Shown: one piece after another, positions 31,759 to 43,369 of the stretch
Layout of the letters: each line of letters begins with the position of its first letter
Position numbering within the stretch: position 1 is the first letter of the stretch
Assembly (NCBI GenBank): GCA_008729055.1
Contig: SDUX01000008.1
Location: forward strand, 2,542,001-2,606,000
Reading direction: 5' to 3'
DNA from: Pyropia haitanensis
Taxonomy: Eukaryota > Rhodophyta > Bangiophyceae > Bangiales > Bangiaceae
Length of the DNA stretch: 64,000 nt
Notes under the pieces: generated by a model
What the model saw: only the letters and a program-made list of their open reading frames with translations
What the model was told of the DNA's origin: nothing
Database searches by the model: none
Position numbers and translations under genes: made by a program

Positions 31759-33337
31759 CGCGGCGGCCAGCAGGGACGTTGCGGACGGGCGGCACGCGAA
31801 TGGAACGCGCGATGCGCGCGACGGGGATGACGGGATGAGCGACGCCGAAGGAGAAGGGGGAGGGTGGAAGGGGAGGGTTGAGGTGGGGGTGGGCGACGGC
31901 AGTGGGAGAATAAAAAAAAAGGGGGGTGTGAAGAAGAGACCGTCGGCGATGGTGGGAGCAGAGGGCGGCGCAAAGCGGGGAGGTCGGGCGGCGATGGCGG
32001 CGGCGCGGCGGGACGCGGCACTCGGGGGTACAGGGCACGGCCGCCAGCTGGCCACGCCCGAGCACACCCCCGCGTGGGTGGGACAAACGGCCGCGGTCGG
32101 TGGCCAGCCGCGGGCCGCGCGGCCACACGCGGGGCGGGCGGCACCCCCCCCCAGACCGCTCCTTGCGCGAGCCACCCACCGCCCCGGCGCCGCGTGCATC
32201 CCCTGACCGCGGCGCCGCCCCCCCCCCCCCCCCCCCGCCCCCACGGGCGCCGCCGTCCGGCTTTTTTGGCCCACCTGTCCGTGTGGCGCCGCGGCGCGGC
32301 AGCGGCGGCGGCCGCGCGCTCGACAAATCGCAGCAGGCGGTTGCAAAATCCAAGCCGCCGCCCCCGGCCGAGCCGCGCCCCGCCGCGGCGGTTGACGCCT
32401 CGGGTCGCGCCGGCCGTCGGCCCCCCCCGGCCGCCCCGCCTCTCTTCCGCCGTGCCGTGGCGGCCGCGGCTGCGCCTTGGTTCCTCTCTGCGCTCTGCGG
32501 GGCGGGCGGGGGGGGGGGGTCGGAAGCGGCGCCGCCTGGGTGGTGGAACCGCCATCCGTCGCGGAGGGCGGGCGGCGGCGGGTGCTCTGTCTTTTCTCTT
32601 CTTTTTTCGGGTGCGACTGTACGCCCTTGTGGCGCGAGCTCCGCCCCGACCGGCCGGCGGCTGTCCACCGCTGGTGGTGGCGCTGTGTGGGCAGGGCGGG
32701 CGGGACGGGCCGTCGTCAGGGCGCTGGTGCAAAACTGTCTGCGTGTCCCGTTTGGAAAGTGGCACTGCGCGCCGCGAGCTGTGCTGGAGATTAAACGTGT
32801 GGACGGCGGGAGCTGTTCCTCGAGATATGCGTCCGCGTCGCCCTCGCAGCTGGGGGACGACGGCGGCAGAAACGCAGCGCACACGACCCGGCGGGGCCAA
32901 CGCAACGGCCCCCCGCTCGCCGCGGCGACGGCGCGGGCGGGGGGCCCCGTTTCGAAAGAGAGAAGGGACACCCAACGTGTGGCCCAGGTCGGCTGGCCGG
33001 CCGGCCGCTGGGAGCGGCGAAGGACGAGAGGCGGCGACGGATCAATGTGTGGGCGTGGGAGATGGCGTGGGTATCTCCCTGCGAGATATTGGCCGTTTGG
33101 GCGATTTCTTCGGGGCTCCCCGTCGCTTCACGGCTGAGATTGCGCCACGTTTAAATTCAAGAAGTGACTGTTCACATAAACTATCGGTGAAATCCCTCGC
33201 AGGAATTGTCGGACCAGTCTCGGGAAACGTTCCTGGGAAAGGTCGGCAGCTAACCTACTTAGTAGTGAACAGCCGACAATTACCCAGTGATGACTCGTCG
33301 GCGAGAAGAGGGAGCGGTGGAAGCGCCCTGAAGTGCG
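31759..33337. other. Upstream region of the MgtC-like gene; no gene
   Basis: Contains a C-run of about 19 nt at 32,218-32,236 (a G-run on the gene's sense strand, about 460 bp before its ATG). From 33,060 the composition falls towards 50% GC. Frames are long in the GC part but carry no recognisable domain. Confidence 0.45.
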
Positions 33338-33474
33338 GTGGGTCGGAGCCGCGCCTGCAGTGGGTCGGAGCCGTGCCGGCAGTGGGTCGGAGCCGGGCCT
33401 GCGGCGGCGGTGGGTCGGAGCCGTGCCGGCGGTGGGTCGGAGCCGTGCCGGCAGTGGGTGGGAGCCAGGCCTGG
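33338..33474. repeat. 22-bp minisatellite, six units
   Basis: Units begin GTGGGTCGGAGCCG at 33,338, 33,360, 33,382 (a 28-bp variant), 33,410, 33,432 and 33,454. The 22-bp period is not a multiple of three, which argues against a conserved coding role. Confidence 0.85.
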
Positions 33475-33659
33475 AGGAAGGGTGTCGCAGTCGCCGCCAC
33501 CGCCGCCGCCGCCGCAGCCGCCATTGCTGCCGCCCGGCTGGGCGGCGGCGCCTGCGCGGTGCCTCCCCCCCCCAGCCCCCCCTACCGCCCGTGAGCAGCG
33601 CGTGGCGCCGGCGGCGGCGGCGGCGGGGGCGCCGGCGCCGGCGCCGGCGGGGGCGGGAG

Positions 33660-33946
33660 CTCTGGCGGCGGTGGAGGCGGGGCGGGGCGGCTCCCCACCG
33701 CCGCGGACGCCCCCGTCGATGACCTGGCCGCGGCGTTGGGTGTGACGGCCGCCGCCCTGCGCGCCGTGCGGCCGCGCGCGGCCGCGCCGGCGGCGAGCGG
33801 TGGCGGGGCGGCGGGCGACAGCGTCAGAGGCGACGGCGGCGGCGGCGGCGGCGGCGGCGGCGTGTCGTGCCCCGTTTGTGGCGTGGCCATGCCCCTCGGA
33901 CGTGCGGGCGCACCTGGCGTCGACATGCCTCGTCGAGTGCTTGTGA
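33660..33946 (+). CDS. Possible C2HC (Rad18/UBZ-like) zinc-finger fragment, frame broken
   Basis: One frame reads DDLAAALGVTAAALRAVRPR, a Gly tract, then SCPVCGVAMP (Cys codons from 33,868). The adjacent frame continues SDVRAHLASTCLVECL to a TGA at 33,944. One surplus C in a CCCC run at 33,892-33,895 separates the halves. Together they give C-x2-C-x10-H-x4-C, close to Rad18-type ubiquitin-binding zinc fingers. The final codons also overlap a donor-like GTGAGG at 33,942, so the gene could splice onward; a later region (about 34,240-34,320) has CKKC and CSVH. No ATG start is clear. This may be a real gene with a sequence error, or a pseudogene. Confidence 0.33.
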
Positions 33947-36560
33947 GGGGGGATCGACGGCGGCCGCACTGGGGGTGGGAAGAGGGGGGGGGGGTGGGGG
34001 GGGTTGGACGTGGGGTGCGCGCCCCCGACCCGCGCCCCTCGGGGGCGATCGGTGGGCGGCGCCCGCCCACGGGGGGACGTGGGGAGCGGCCCCCCTACCG
34101 CGCGGTCCGGGCCGTCTGGCGAGGGTGGTGGTGCCGGCGGGGGGCGCGCCCTCCAACGTCCGCCGGCCCCGGGCGCGCCGCTGGCGGCGGGTGGCGGCGC
34201 GGGGCAGGCGTCTTTCCGTCCGGCGCGGCGTCGCATCCGCTCAGGTGCAAGAAGTGCGCTGTCGTAGCGTCTTGCAGCGTCCACCAGACCGCGGGGCTCC
34301 TCCGCCGCCGCCAATCCCGTCCGACATGGCCAGTCATTGGCATTGCCGACCGTCACCATCGGGTTCCCCTCAAAGGAGTCGTGCCGACGCGGCGCCTCGT
34401 CGACGGGCGGCAGCCTTCGCTGCACCGCTGCAGTACGAAGTGCCCGATTGCGCCGCCGCCGCCGCCGCCACGGCCAGCCTACGGCTCCGGTCGGCAAAGT
34501 TCATGTGTCTTGATTGTCTTGGAAAGGGGTTACGGACGCTGGCCTAGCGGGTGCCTTGCCTGGCTCTGCCTCATTGTTGTACCCCTCTGGACTGGGGTGT
34601 ATTTTTGTGGGGGGGGGGGGGAGGGGGAGGGAAAGGGCACCCGGCCACCGCGTGATATCCCCATCGGGATCCCGGGTCGCCAAGGTGCCATGGGGGCGAG
34701 AGGTCGGAAGGGGGCAGGGTGGGTCCGGGAGTTGGCATGTGGCTCACGTAATACACGTAGTGTGTGAGCGCGGCACACATAGGACACGTAATGTGCGTGA
34801 TCGTGGCTCCACTGTTGTCACGAAGGTGTTCAGTGTGCTACGCCCACTTTGTCTGACACCGCCGCCACCGTCGCCGCCGCCGGCAGCGCCGGGCCCCGCC
34901 GCCGCAGTCGCCAACCTCGCCCATCGCGCCGTCGGGGGTGTGGGGGTTGGTGCGGCGGACCGCGGTCCCCCAGCACTCTCACTTTGCCGCCACGCCGCGC
35001 CGCCGGTCGCCGCCATGCTCGTGGTGGCGTCGGTGCCAGCGCCGGCGTCGGGCGGCAATGGCAGCGCGGCCGCCGACCCTGCCGCCAACGCAGCCGCCGC
35101 CGGGCGCACCCCACCGGATGGCGCGCGCACCCCGAGGTGCCGGCCGGCTGGGGGGTGGCACGGCCACCTGCCGCCCCCCCGGCACCCCCGCTTGCCCGCC
35201 GCGGCCGCCCGACTGCGGCCACCCCGCCAGTCGTGCCGGCGGCGGCGGGCGACCCGACCATGCCGGCGGGGGAGGAAGGGAGAAGAGCAGCGGGCCCGTC
35301 ACGGGCCGGCGCCGCGGCCATCCACCCCACCCGCTCCACCCGCACCCCGCCCCCGGCCGTCGCGGCCGCCGCGGCCACCGCGCCGATCTTGTCGTCGGGA
35401 GGGCGGGGGGCGGCGTCCCCCCGTGGCGAGTGGCGGCTGTGAGCAGTGCCCCGCCGGCTGCCGTTGGTGACAGGCTCACGCCGGCGCCTGTGCGGGGCAA
35501 GGGTGGCGGCCGCGGTGGTGGTAGCGGCCGCGACAGCACCGGCGATGTTGGCGGCGCCGACGCGCACGCCCCTACGGCTGCGGCGGTGACGGTGGCGGCG
35601 GCGGCGGTGGCGGCGGTGGCGCGCTGTCGGCGACACGCGGGGGATGACGACGCGGCTGCGGGAGGGGGGGGTGGAAGGCGCGGCATCCCTGTCCGCCCCC
35701 GCCATTGGTGCCGTGACGCGGCGGCGCGCTCGCGTTCATGGTTGTGGGCCCGCTTGTGAGAGAGGGGGGGGGGTGCGCACAGTTCGCCAGCCCGCCCGAC
35801 CACTACCGCTGGCCGTTGCCGTGACCGCCGCCGCCGCCACCGCCGTCGCTGCCCGCCGACGGGAACCCCGCTCCAATGGCGGCGGCGGTGTCCCGGGCGC
35901 AGGTCAGACAGCCATCGGGCGAGCACGAGTCGGAGCTGGGTGGGTAAGCGCCGGGGCGGGGGGGTAGGGCCGGCGGTGCCGAGGCGGGCGGCCGTTCCCC
36001 ACCGGCCGCGGGTGCCGCGCGTGGGCAGACGGCCGCGCCCGTGGCGGTGGACCGCGGCAGCCGTGGCGGGGGAAAGCGGAGAGGGAGGCGGGGGGGTGGA
36101 AACGGAGGCGGTCGGGCAGCGGCAGCCGCGCCGTAGCCACGGTTGGAACCCACCCACAGTGGGGGGGGGGTGGGGGACCGTGCAGCTGACCAGTCGGAAA
36201 CGAAACGGGAGGGCGGTCCGGTCGGTGGCGGGAGTCGCCACCGGCGACGCTTTTTGGGATGCGACGAGGCGGCGGCGGGAGCGCAACGGCAGTGGGGGCG
36301 GTGGCGGTCGTCCCGCGCCGCCCCTCGCCCCTCCCGCCCTTGTCACCGCGTGCCGCCGCCACGAGTGGCAGCCATCCGCCGTCCCGTGTGCGGGCAGCGG
36401 CGCGCCGCTGTTGACACGCGCGGCCGCCAACAAAGAACGCAAACCGCTAACGTCTGGTGGCGAGACGCGGCCGTTCATCCACCAGCGGTATCGGTCCGCG
36501 TCCCGGCCCGCTTCCCGCCGGCCGTTTCGCTCAAGGCGCCGTTCCCGACCGTGACGTACG
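33947..36560. other. GC-rich stretch without supported gene
   Basis: Open frames on both strands are Ala/Pro/Arg-rich and mutually exclusive. A lower-GC interval at 34,500-34,850 has a GTGTGAGCG/CACGTAATGTG-type imperfect repeat near 34,740-34,800. No domain was recognised. Confidence 0.4.
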
Positions 36561-38760
36561 GCACCAGACTCAATAAAAAAGACGGGGGGCCCGCCACGGG
36601 GGTGCGTGCGTCAAGACCGAGTGCGCACGGCGGTTTTTCTTTTTTTTTTTTCGTTGCAGGAGAGCGGGGAGGCGGGGTGGCCCGTGCGCGACGCCCGGTG
36701 GGCCGCTAGCGCCGCGCGCCCCGGCACGGGCGGGCCGCTGGCGGTTGCCAGCAGGCCGACGGCGGCGTCGACGGCCGCCACCCCGCCGCCGATGCACCGA
36801 TGCAGGCGAGGGTAGGGGGAGGGGGGGTCGGGAGCGCTCACGCCGTCGGCGGCCGCCGCGTCCGCGCCGCTGCCGGCCGACCGCCCCCCCAACCCGAGTT
36901 TCCGCCCCCCCCCTCAAACGGCCCTTTTTTAACCGCCACGACGCGCCGCCACCCACCGCGACGCGGCGGCCACCCACACCGCGAGCGCCAGCCACCCCCC
37001 GCGGCCGCTGGCCGTCGCGGTGGGCGCGCCCCAGGCGGCGGTGCAACGACCCCCCCCCCCCCCCCCCCCCGTCGGCGCTCCCGCGTCAGCCGGCGGCCGC
37101 CAGCCGGCGGCCGCCGCGGCGCGTGCGCTGCGGCTACCACCCCCCCCCCCAACCGCCCGCCCGCGGCGGCACGCCCTCGCGCCACCGCCGGCAGACCCAG
37201 CCCCACACGCCGCGGCGGGCGGCGGCCGCGGCGGCCGCCGCGGGACGCTGCCGCGTCCGCCGCCGCCCCGCCCCACCACCCGCCGCGCCGCGCCGCGCCG
37301 CGCCGCCCCGCCCCGCCCCGCCCCGCGCGCCGCTGCACGCCGCCCCGAAACCGTCCCGCCGCAGCCCGGCGGCACCACACGCCACGCCGGCGCGCCGCGC
37401 AGGGCGCGGCGCCCGCGCACCCCGCCGCCGTCCCGCCGCCGCCCGCCGCCCCGCCCCGCCCGCGGCGCGCCGCACCGCGCGGCGCCGCGCGCCGCGTCCC
37501 ACGCGCGCCGCGCCCGCGCGCCCGCCCGCCGTCCCGCGCCGCGAGCGGCCGTGGCCGCCCTCCCCCCCGCGCGCGCGGCGCGAGCCGCGCCAACGGCTCC
37601 CTCCCCGACCGGTCCCTCCGCCCCGCCCGCCCGCCCGCCCGCCCGCCCGCCCGCCAGCCCGTTTGCCCGCGCGTCCCCCCTCCCGCGGGCGCGGGTGCCT
37701 TCCCCCACAGTGGCGCCACCCCCGCGTGTGGCCGCCGCCCCCCGCTTCCCCGCCCCCGTCCCCACCTCCCGCCGCCGCTCCGCCACCCCCGCCGGGGGGT
37801 GGGGCGGCGGCCGTGGCGGCGAGCAGCCGCGGCGGGCGGCGCAGCGTCCGTCCCGGCCGCAGGGGCGGGTGCAGGCGGTGGCGCCCGGGCCGTCGGCCGG
37901 CGGTGGTGGCGGCATATGGCGGCAGCGGCGGCGGCGACGGCGACGGCGGCGGCAGCGGGTAGCGGCAGCGGCGGCGGCAACGACGACGACAACATCGGCG
38001 GCGACGGCGGCGGCGACGGCGGCAGCGGCGGCGACGGCGGCAGCGGCGGCGACGACGGTGGCGGCGGCGACAATAGCGGCGGCGGCGACAACAGCCGCCG
38101 CAACGTCCGCCGCGGCCGTCGGCGGCCGACGCGCCGGCCGCCCGACGGCAATGGGACGCCGCCGCCAGACCGGCGGCGCGGGGGCGCGCAGGGATGACCG
38201 CGGCGGAGGGGGCGGCGCCGCGACACCCGCCGGGATGGCGGCCCCGTCACGGCCAACGCGGCGGCGGGGCGCCGCCGCGGCCGCCGCCGCCGCCGCCGCC
38301 GCCGACCGCCCGCGACCAGCGGGCCGCGCGTCGCGCGGCGGGCGGCGGCACCGCCGCCGCCCGTCGCGGGCCGCCGCGCCCGCGCCGTCGTCACCGCCGC
38401 TGCGGTGGCCGCCTGCGGGCGCGCCGCGGTGGCCGCCGGGGACGCGCCGCGGTGGCGGCCGCCGGGGACGCGCCGCGGTGGCGGCCGCCGCGCCGCGGCC
38501 GACACGCCGCGGGCGGCCGCTCGCGATGACGGTGCCACGCGGCGGCGACGCGCTCGCCGTCGTTGCCGACGCTGTGGCGGGGGCGGCGGGCGAGGGGGTG
38601 GGCGACACCGTCGCAGGCATCGATGCCGTGGCGGCGGCCGCACGGGAGCGGGGGGGAAAGGGGGTAGAGGGAAGGGGGGGGGTAGAGGGAAGGGGGGGGG
38701 GGGTGTCCACACCGTCCCCCGGCGGTCGCTCATCGCTGTTGTCTATCCAAAGGCTCGGCC
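36561..38760. repeat. GC simple-sequence block
   Basis: Begins with an A-run and a 14-nt T-rich tract followed by GTTGCAG at about 36,640-36,660 (acceptor-like). It then has a C-run of about 21 nt (37,050-37,070), CGCCG/CCCCG repeats (37,260-37,330), CCCG repeats (37,618-37,655), Gly-Asp codon repeats (37,975-38,095) and G-runs near 38,640-38,703. Frames on both strands are open for hundreds of codons only because stops are rare. The + frame at 38,526-38,650 looks mildly coding-like, but no gene can be defended. Confidence 0.5.
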
Positions 38761-39299
38761 ATTTTTACAAACGTGCTGTGTGTGAATCCCACAACGATCG
38801 CGACGCGACGTGGCACCCGAGCGTCGAGCCGGCCGCCACGTCCCTGCGCGCCGCCACCGTGGCGCGCGGCCGTCGCGACCTTTCGCGTTTGTTTCCTGCT
38901 GCGCCCGCTCTGCGTCCGCACGCTGCTGCGGCGGCAGACCATACCGTTGGACGGGGCGCGAGCGCCTCGATTCCCCGGCAGAGACCCCCCCCCCCCCACC
39001 TCTCTTTCGATGGCGACGGAGGGTGGTAGTCAAGACCCGGACGCGCCGGCCGGTGGCCTTGCCGCCGCGCCCGACGGCGGTCGGGACGAGGGTTGCCCCT
39101 GACGTTGCCTCGCGCGCCTCGTCACGCTATTTCGTACGTCACCTGCTGCACCCATCAACGCAGTCCCTGTCGCTGACAACGCGCACGGTTGCGCTCCCCG
39201 AGACCGCTCTCCCTGCAACCCGGCCCCACCGCCGTGTGGACGGTCGCTCCTGCCTCTTGGGGGTCCCCGCTCGGCGCGTCCGCCCGTGGCAGCCGAGCC
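38761..39299. other. Upstream region of the 39.3-kb gene
   Basis: More balanced composition, with stops in most frames. Probably promoter and 5' UTR of the downstream + gene. No defined motif. Confidence 0.4.
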
Positions 39300-39871
39300 A
39301 TGGTTCCCTACAGCGGCCCCGCCGTGGCCCCCCGCGGCGGTCCCTCGATGGTGGTTCCCCGCCGCCTGCAGCTGGCCGGCCGCAAGCGCGGCGACGGCGA
39401 CGGCTCCCCGTCCCTCCCGCCGCCGTCGGCGGCCGTCGCCGCGGCGCTCGCTGTCATTGCGGGCGGCGGCGGCGGCGGCGGCACCGCCGCCGCCGTCGAC
39501 GCGGATGCCGGCGGAGCCGCGCTCGTGTCGCCCGAGGCGGCGGCGGCGGCCAGCTGGCGGTCCGGCCGCGCGGGGGACCCCTCGGGCGGCGACGCGGCCG
39601 CCTCTGGCCGCGGCCGCCGGCGGTCGCCGCCGTCGTGGGATGGGCCCCCCGACTGTGGCTTCCTGTCCACCTCCCCCTCGTCGGCCGAGTGGTTCGCGGC
39701 CCAGGTGGGGCCGTCGACGCGCTATCGGTGGAACGGGCCGCCCGAGGCGGCCGCCACGGCGGTCCCGGCGGTGGCGGCGCGGCCCGCGGACGGCTTCACC
39801 GCCGCCGCCGCGGGATGGTCCCCGGCGTCGGGCAATGGCGCTGATGACGAGGCGGCGTCGCCGTTTCCCTA

Positions 39872-39902
<31 letters not shown>

Positions 39903-41045
39903 ACGGGCAACGGCTACGGCGGCGGTGGTGGCGGCGTCGGTCGCGGCCGTGGCGGCGGCGGCAGAGCGCCAGCCAGCCCCTACGCCTCCCCGGTCGACGC
40001 GGTGCTGCCACACCCGACGACGCGGGCGGCGGCGGTCGCCGCCACCGCCGCGGCCGCGGGTGACTCGTCGGCCGACGAGGCGGGCGGCCGCCGCGGCGGC
40101 GGCCGCCGCGGCCGCCCCGCCCGCCGCTGGCCATCCGCCGCCGCCACCGCCGCCGCCGCCGCCGCGGCGGGCGCGCCCGTGGGGGGGGGGGAGTGGGCGC
40201 TGGCCGCGGGCGGCGGCGCGTCGTGGGCGTCCCCGCCGTCGGCGCGGAGCGGGCGCTCGACGTCGGCGACGGTCGGCTTTGGCGGCGTCGCCGCGGGGGT
40301 GTTGATTGAGGACAGCGGGGTGCGCGCCGACGGCGGGTACGGCGGCGGCCGTGGCGGCGCGGCCGGGGGGGGGGGCGTGACCGCCTCATCGTTGGCGGCA
40401 CCGGCCGTCCCCGCCGCCGCCGCCCGTGCGGGCCCTGCCCCCGTCGGCGCCGCGCGGGTCGCGTACGAGGAGCCGACCGCGGAGGACGTGGAGCGGCTGA
40501 CCGCCGCCGCGGCGCGGCTGGCGGTCGCGCTCGTCGGCGCCGCGCGGGTGCTCGGCCGCCGCGGCCGCCGCGGCGGCGCCGAGGCGGACCTCCTCGACGC
40601 CGTCGCCGGGTCGGGCGCCGCCGACGCGGCGGCGGCGGCGGCGAGCCCGGCGAGCGTCGTCGCCTTCTCGGCGGGGGGGGGCGCGCCGCCGCCGGCCGAC
40701 GCCCAGCCCGCCTCGTGCCGCAGTGACAATGACCGGGGTGGCGGCACCGCCGCCGTGGCGGCGGCCACCCGCGGCGCGCAGGCGCCATCGACGCGGGTGG
40801 CTGCCGCGGCGGCGGCGGCACCGCCGCCGCCGTCGATGGCGAGCCCGTCCCTCGCGTGGTCGTTTGCGGCGCCGTCCCCGCTGGCGCAGCCGCCCTGCGG
40901 GACGCCCGTTGGTGGGTGGTTGGCGGGCGTGATGCCGCCCGCGGCGGCGGCGCCGGCCGCGGCTGCCGGCGGTGGTGGCGGCGGCGGCGGCACGCCGCCA
41001 GTGCCGTCGGCGCGGTCTCGGGGGCGCCTGTCGCAGCAGCGGTAA
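39300..41045 (+). CDS. Unknown Gly/Ala-rich disordered protein, 581 aa
   Basis: Not recognised. The ATG at 39,300 (GAGCCATGG context) begins MVPYSGPAVAPRGGPSMVVP; the frame is open 37 codons upstream without an ATG. Non-repetitive islands sit among Gly, Ala and Ser tracts: VPRRLQLAGRKRGDG, PPDCGFLSTSPSSAEWFAAQ, STRYRWNGPPEA, and a helix EEPTAEDVERLTAAAARLAV (about 390-415). The two Gly-rich runs near residues 190-222 are typical of disordered linkers. There is no signal peptide or membrane segment. The informative islands and stable reading frame across 1.7 kb make a real gene likely, but its function is open. A nuclear or RNA-associated role is possible from the basic Gly/Arg content. Confidence 0.6.
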
Positions 41046-41915
41046 GCACGCCGCGCTGCTGCAGTGGCTGCTGGCCGCGCACCGGCTGGTGGCGGCGGCC
41101 CGTCTCGTGCTACCGTGTGGGTGGCCTGGCCCGTGGGGGTATGGCGAGCGGCGCGGGCGGCGAGGGCGGCGCCGCGGGGAACAAACGGGAGTGGTTGGTG
41201 CTACGGCTGGGGGGAGAGGATAGGAGGTGCGATGAGGGGAAAGGAGGTCGCCTGGGGGAGTGGCTTCTCTGTCGGCTGGCGGTCCAGGGAGGACGTCTAG
41301 GCGGGCAGGGCCAAGCTGCCCACTGCTTTCTTTCTTCGAGCCACCCGTCAGCAGCAGCTGCGGCGGGCGCCGCCGACTTTCCCCCGTCGTGGGGTCAGCG
41401 TGTCGCCACACACATCACCATAGCAGAACCATGAACGAAGAAAACAGGCGAGGGGCAAGGGCGCAAGCTCCCGAAAGGCGAGGGGCAAGGGCGCAAGCTC
41501 CCGGCGCCGCCCACGACGCTGCCGAAAACGCAGTGAGCCTACCACCGCCGGCCTGCAGGGAGGGGAGGCGGCCGCGTCTGGTTGAGCAGGAGCGCCGGCG
41601 CCGGCGCCGCGCGCGCAACCCCACGACGGCCAGTCGTCACGCGCCGCCCGCAACGCCCGCTCGCTGTGCGCAGCCAGGCCACCTGGATAGTCCACAGGGG
41701 GCGGGCGGTCATCACACCAGCCCTTGCGGTACGACGACAGAGAGGGACGAGCACCCCGTCCGCCGCCCGCTGTCCGCAGACGTCGCGGCGCGACGGGCCA
41801 GACAGGCCATCGGCACGTGGGAGGCGGGAAGAGCCCAGAGGCCGGGACGGGACGGGGGCGTGGGGGGGCAGCACCTCAATCACGCCCGTCGTGACCACTG
41901 CTCCATATGTCTTGC
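41046..41915. other. Convergent intergenic region
   Basis: Lies between the 581-aa protein gene (+) and the small possible gene (-). No gene seen. Contains a 28-bp direct repeat (41,446-41,503). Confidence 0.45.
41446..41503. repeat. 28-bp direct repeat, period 30
   Basis: The block starting AGGCGAGGGGCAAGGGCGCA occurs identically at 41,446-41,473 and 41,476-41,503. Confidence 0.85.
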
Positions 41916-42146
41916 TCACTCTTCTTCACCCCCCCCGCCGCCGCCCAGCTGGTGGGGTGGCACCACCGCGCCGCCCATAGCGTCGGCGCCAGTGCTGGCG
42001 CCGCCGCCACCGCCGTGCGGCGGCCGCCGCGCCGTGGCCAGCGCGTACGCGCCGAGGGCGGGGAGCGTGAGGAAGAGCCCGCCGACCGTCACGCGGCCGC
42101 CGCGGCGGGTGCGCCAGGTGAGGGGGCCAAACCACCAAAACGCCAT
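41916..42146 (-). CDS. Possible small single-helix membrane protein, 76 aa
   Basis: The ATG at 42,146 gives MAFWWFGPLTWRTRRGGRVT, followed directly by a hydrophobic helix VGGLFLTLPALGAYALAT, then a Gly-rich tail with a terminal EEE. An aromatic start, positive patch and one helix are common in small organelle inner-membrane subunits, but no family is recognised. The frame is open upstream of the ATG through the 26-bp tandem repeat at 42,186-42,310, which is more likely to be non-coding. The 39.3-kb gene converges on it. Confidence 0.4.
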   Translation of the reverse strand: MAFWWFGPLTWRTRRGGRVTVGGLFLTLPALGAYALATARRPPHGGGGGASTGADAMGGAVVPPHQLGGGGGGEEE

Positions 42147-42185
42147 CGCCGCCCGTCGCGTGCGCCGTCGCGGCGTGGGGGGTCG

Positions 42186-42310
42186 CCAGAGGTGGACGTC
42201 GGAGGGGGTCTCCAGAGGTGGATGTCGTGGGCCGTCGCCAGAGGTGGACGTCGGGGGGGGTCGCCAGGGGCGGACGTCGTGGGCGGTCGCCAGAGGTGGA
42301 CGTCGTGGGG
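42186..42310. repeat. 26-bp minisatellite, five units
   Basis: Units begin CCAGAGGTGGA at 42,186, 42,212, 42,238, 42,264 (variant) and 42,290, exactly 26 bp apart. They lie immediately upstream of the small predicted gene on -. Confidence 0.9.
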
Positions 42311-42730
42311 GGGAAGGGGGAGGTGGGGGCGGGGCGGACGAGGGAGCCAGACGCTCGAGGCGGGTGTCGAGGAGCAGAGCGCGGACGGTGGAAAGGCGGG
42401 ACGGCACCGCTGGCGCGCATTTTTCCACTCTTTTTCTATGAAAGAAGGGTAGGAAACCCGGGTCGGCCAATCAGGATGGCCGCACGCGGGTGGGTCTGGT
42501 GCCATGCGCGGCACAATTTCCAAAGTTTCAACCGGGAGCGCGCCGCGACGCCTGCACGACCACAGACGTGCCGCGGGCGCCAGACCCGTGCGCCCACACG
42601 CGTGGCGGCCCACCGCGGCCACCACCACCAGCGCCGCCGCCGCCGTCGCTGCCGCGGCGGCGGGCGGCGACGCGCGCCGCGGCGGCCGTCACCGCCACGG
42701 CCGCGGCCCGGCTGGGTTGCACCCGCCCGT

Positions 42731-42765
<35 letters not shown>

Positions 42766-42859
42766 TCGTGGCACACCCCTCCCCCCCAGCCCCACGCCCG
42801 CCCCATCCCGTGGTCGCCCGTCCCGCGGCTTGCACCCCCCCTCCCCCTCCTGTGCCCCG

Positions 42860-42904
42860 GCTGCCACCGTCACCGCGGCTGGGTCGACGGCTGGCAGCCC
42901 TGGG

Positions 42905-42935
<31 letters not shown>

Positions 42936-43195
42936 TGCTCCTCCCCCTCCCTCCTCCTGTGGCCACCGTCACCGCTGCTGGGTCGGCAGCTGGCAGCCCT
43001 CGCTGGCACCCCCCACCCCCCGCCCCCCCTCCTCCCGCGGCCGCCGTCACCGTGGCGGGGGACCGCTGCTGGGTCGGCGGCTGGCAGCCCTCGCTGGCAC
43101 CCCCCACCTCCCGCTCCTCCTCCTCCCGCGGCCGCCGTCACCGTGGCGGGGGACCGCTGCTGGGTCGGCGGCTGGCAGCCGTCGCGGGGAGCCCC
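42860..43195. repeat. 91-99-bp tandem repeat with a 29-nt C-run
   Basis: Four copies share a GCTGGGTCG..GCTGGCAGCC core at 42,878, 42,977, 43,068 and 43,159. Copies are separated by C-rich spacers, one of which is an unbroken run of about 29 C (42,907-42,935). Copies 3 and 4 are nearly identical. Confidence 0.85.
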
Positions 43196-43321
43196 CCACC
43201 CGTCCCCCCCCGCTTCTCGCCCGCCGCGGTTGCGTTCCGTTGCCCCTGCCGGCCGCGCCCGCGCGGCGCGCGGGTGGCTGTGGCACCCGCGCCCCGGTGC
43301 GGTACCGCGGTGGGCGCGCGT

Positions 43322-43362
<41 letters not shown>

Positions 43363-43369
43363 CGGGGTG

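Noticed and set aside
36640..36660. Splice acceptor after a T-rich tract
   Set aside because: Looks like a good acceptor, but the following frame stops after about 50 codons and no upstream exon could be matched.
36838..38733. 631-codon - frame starting with ATG
   Set aside because: Composed of Pro, Arg, Gly and Ala tracts that mirror simple repeats; equally long frames exist on +.
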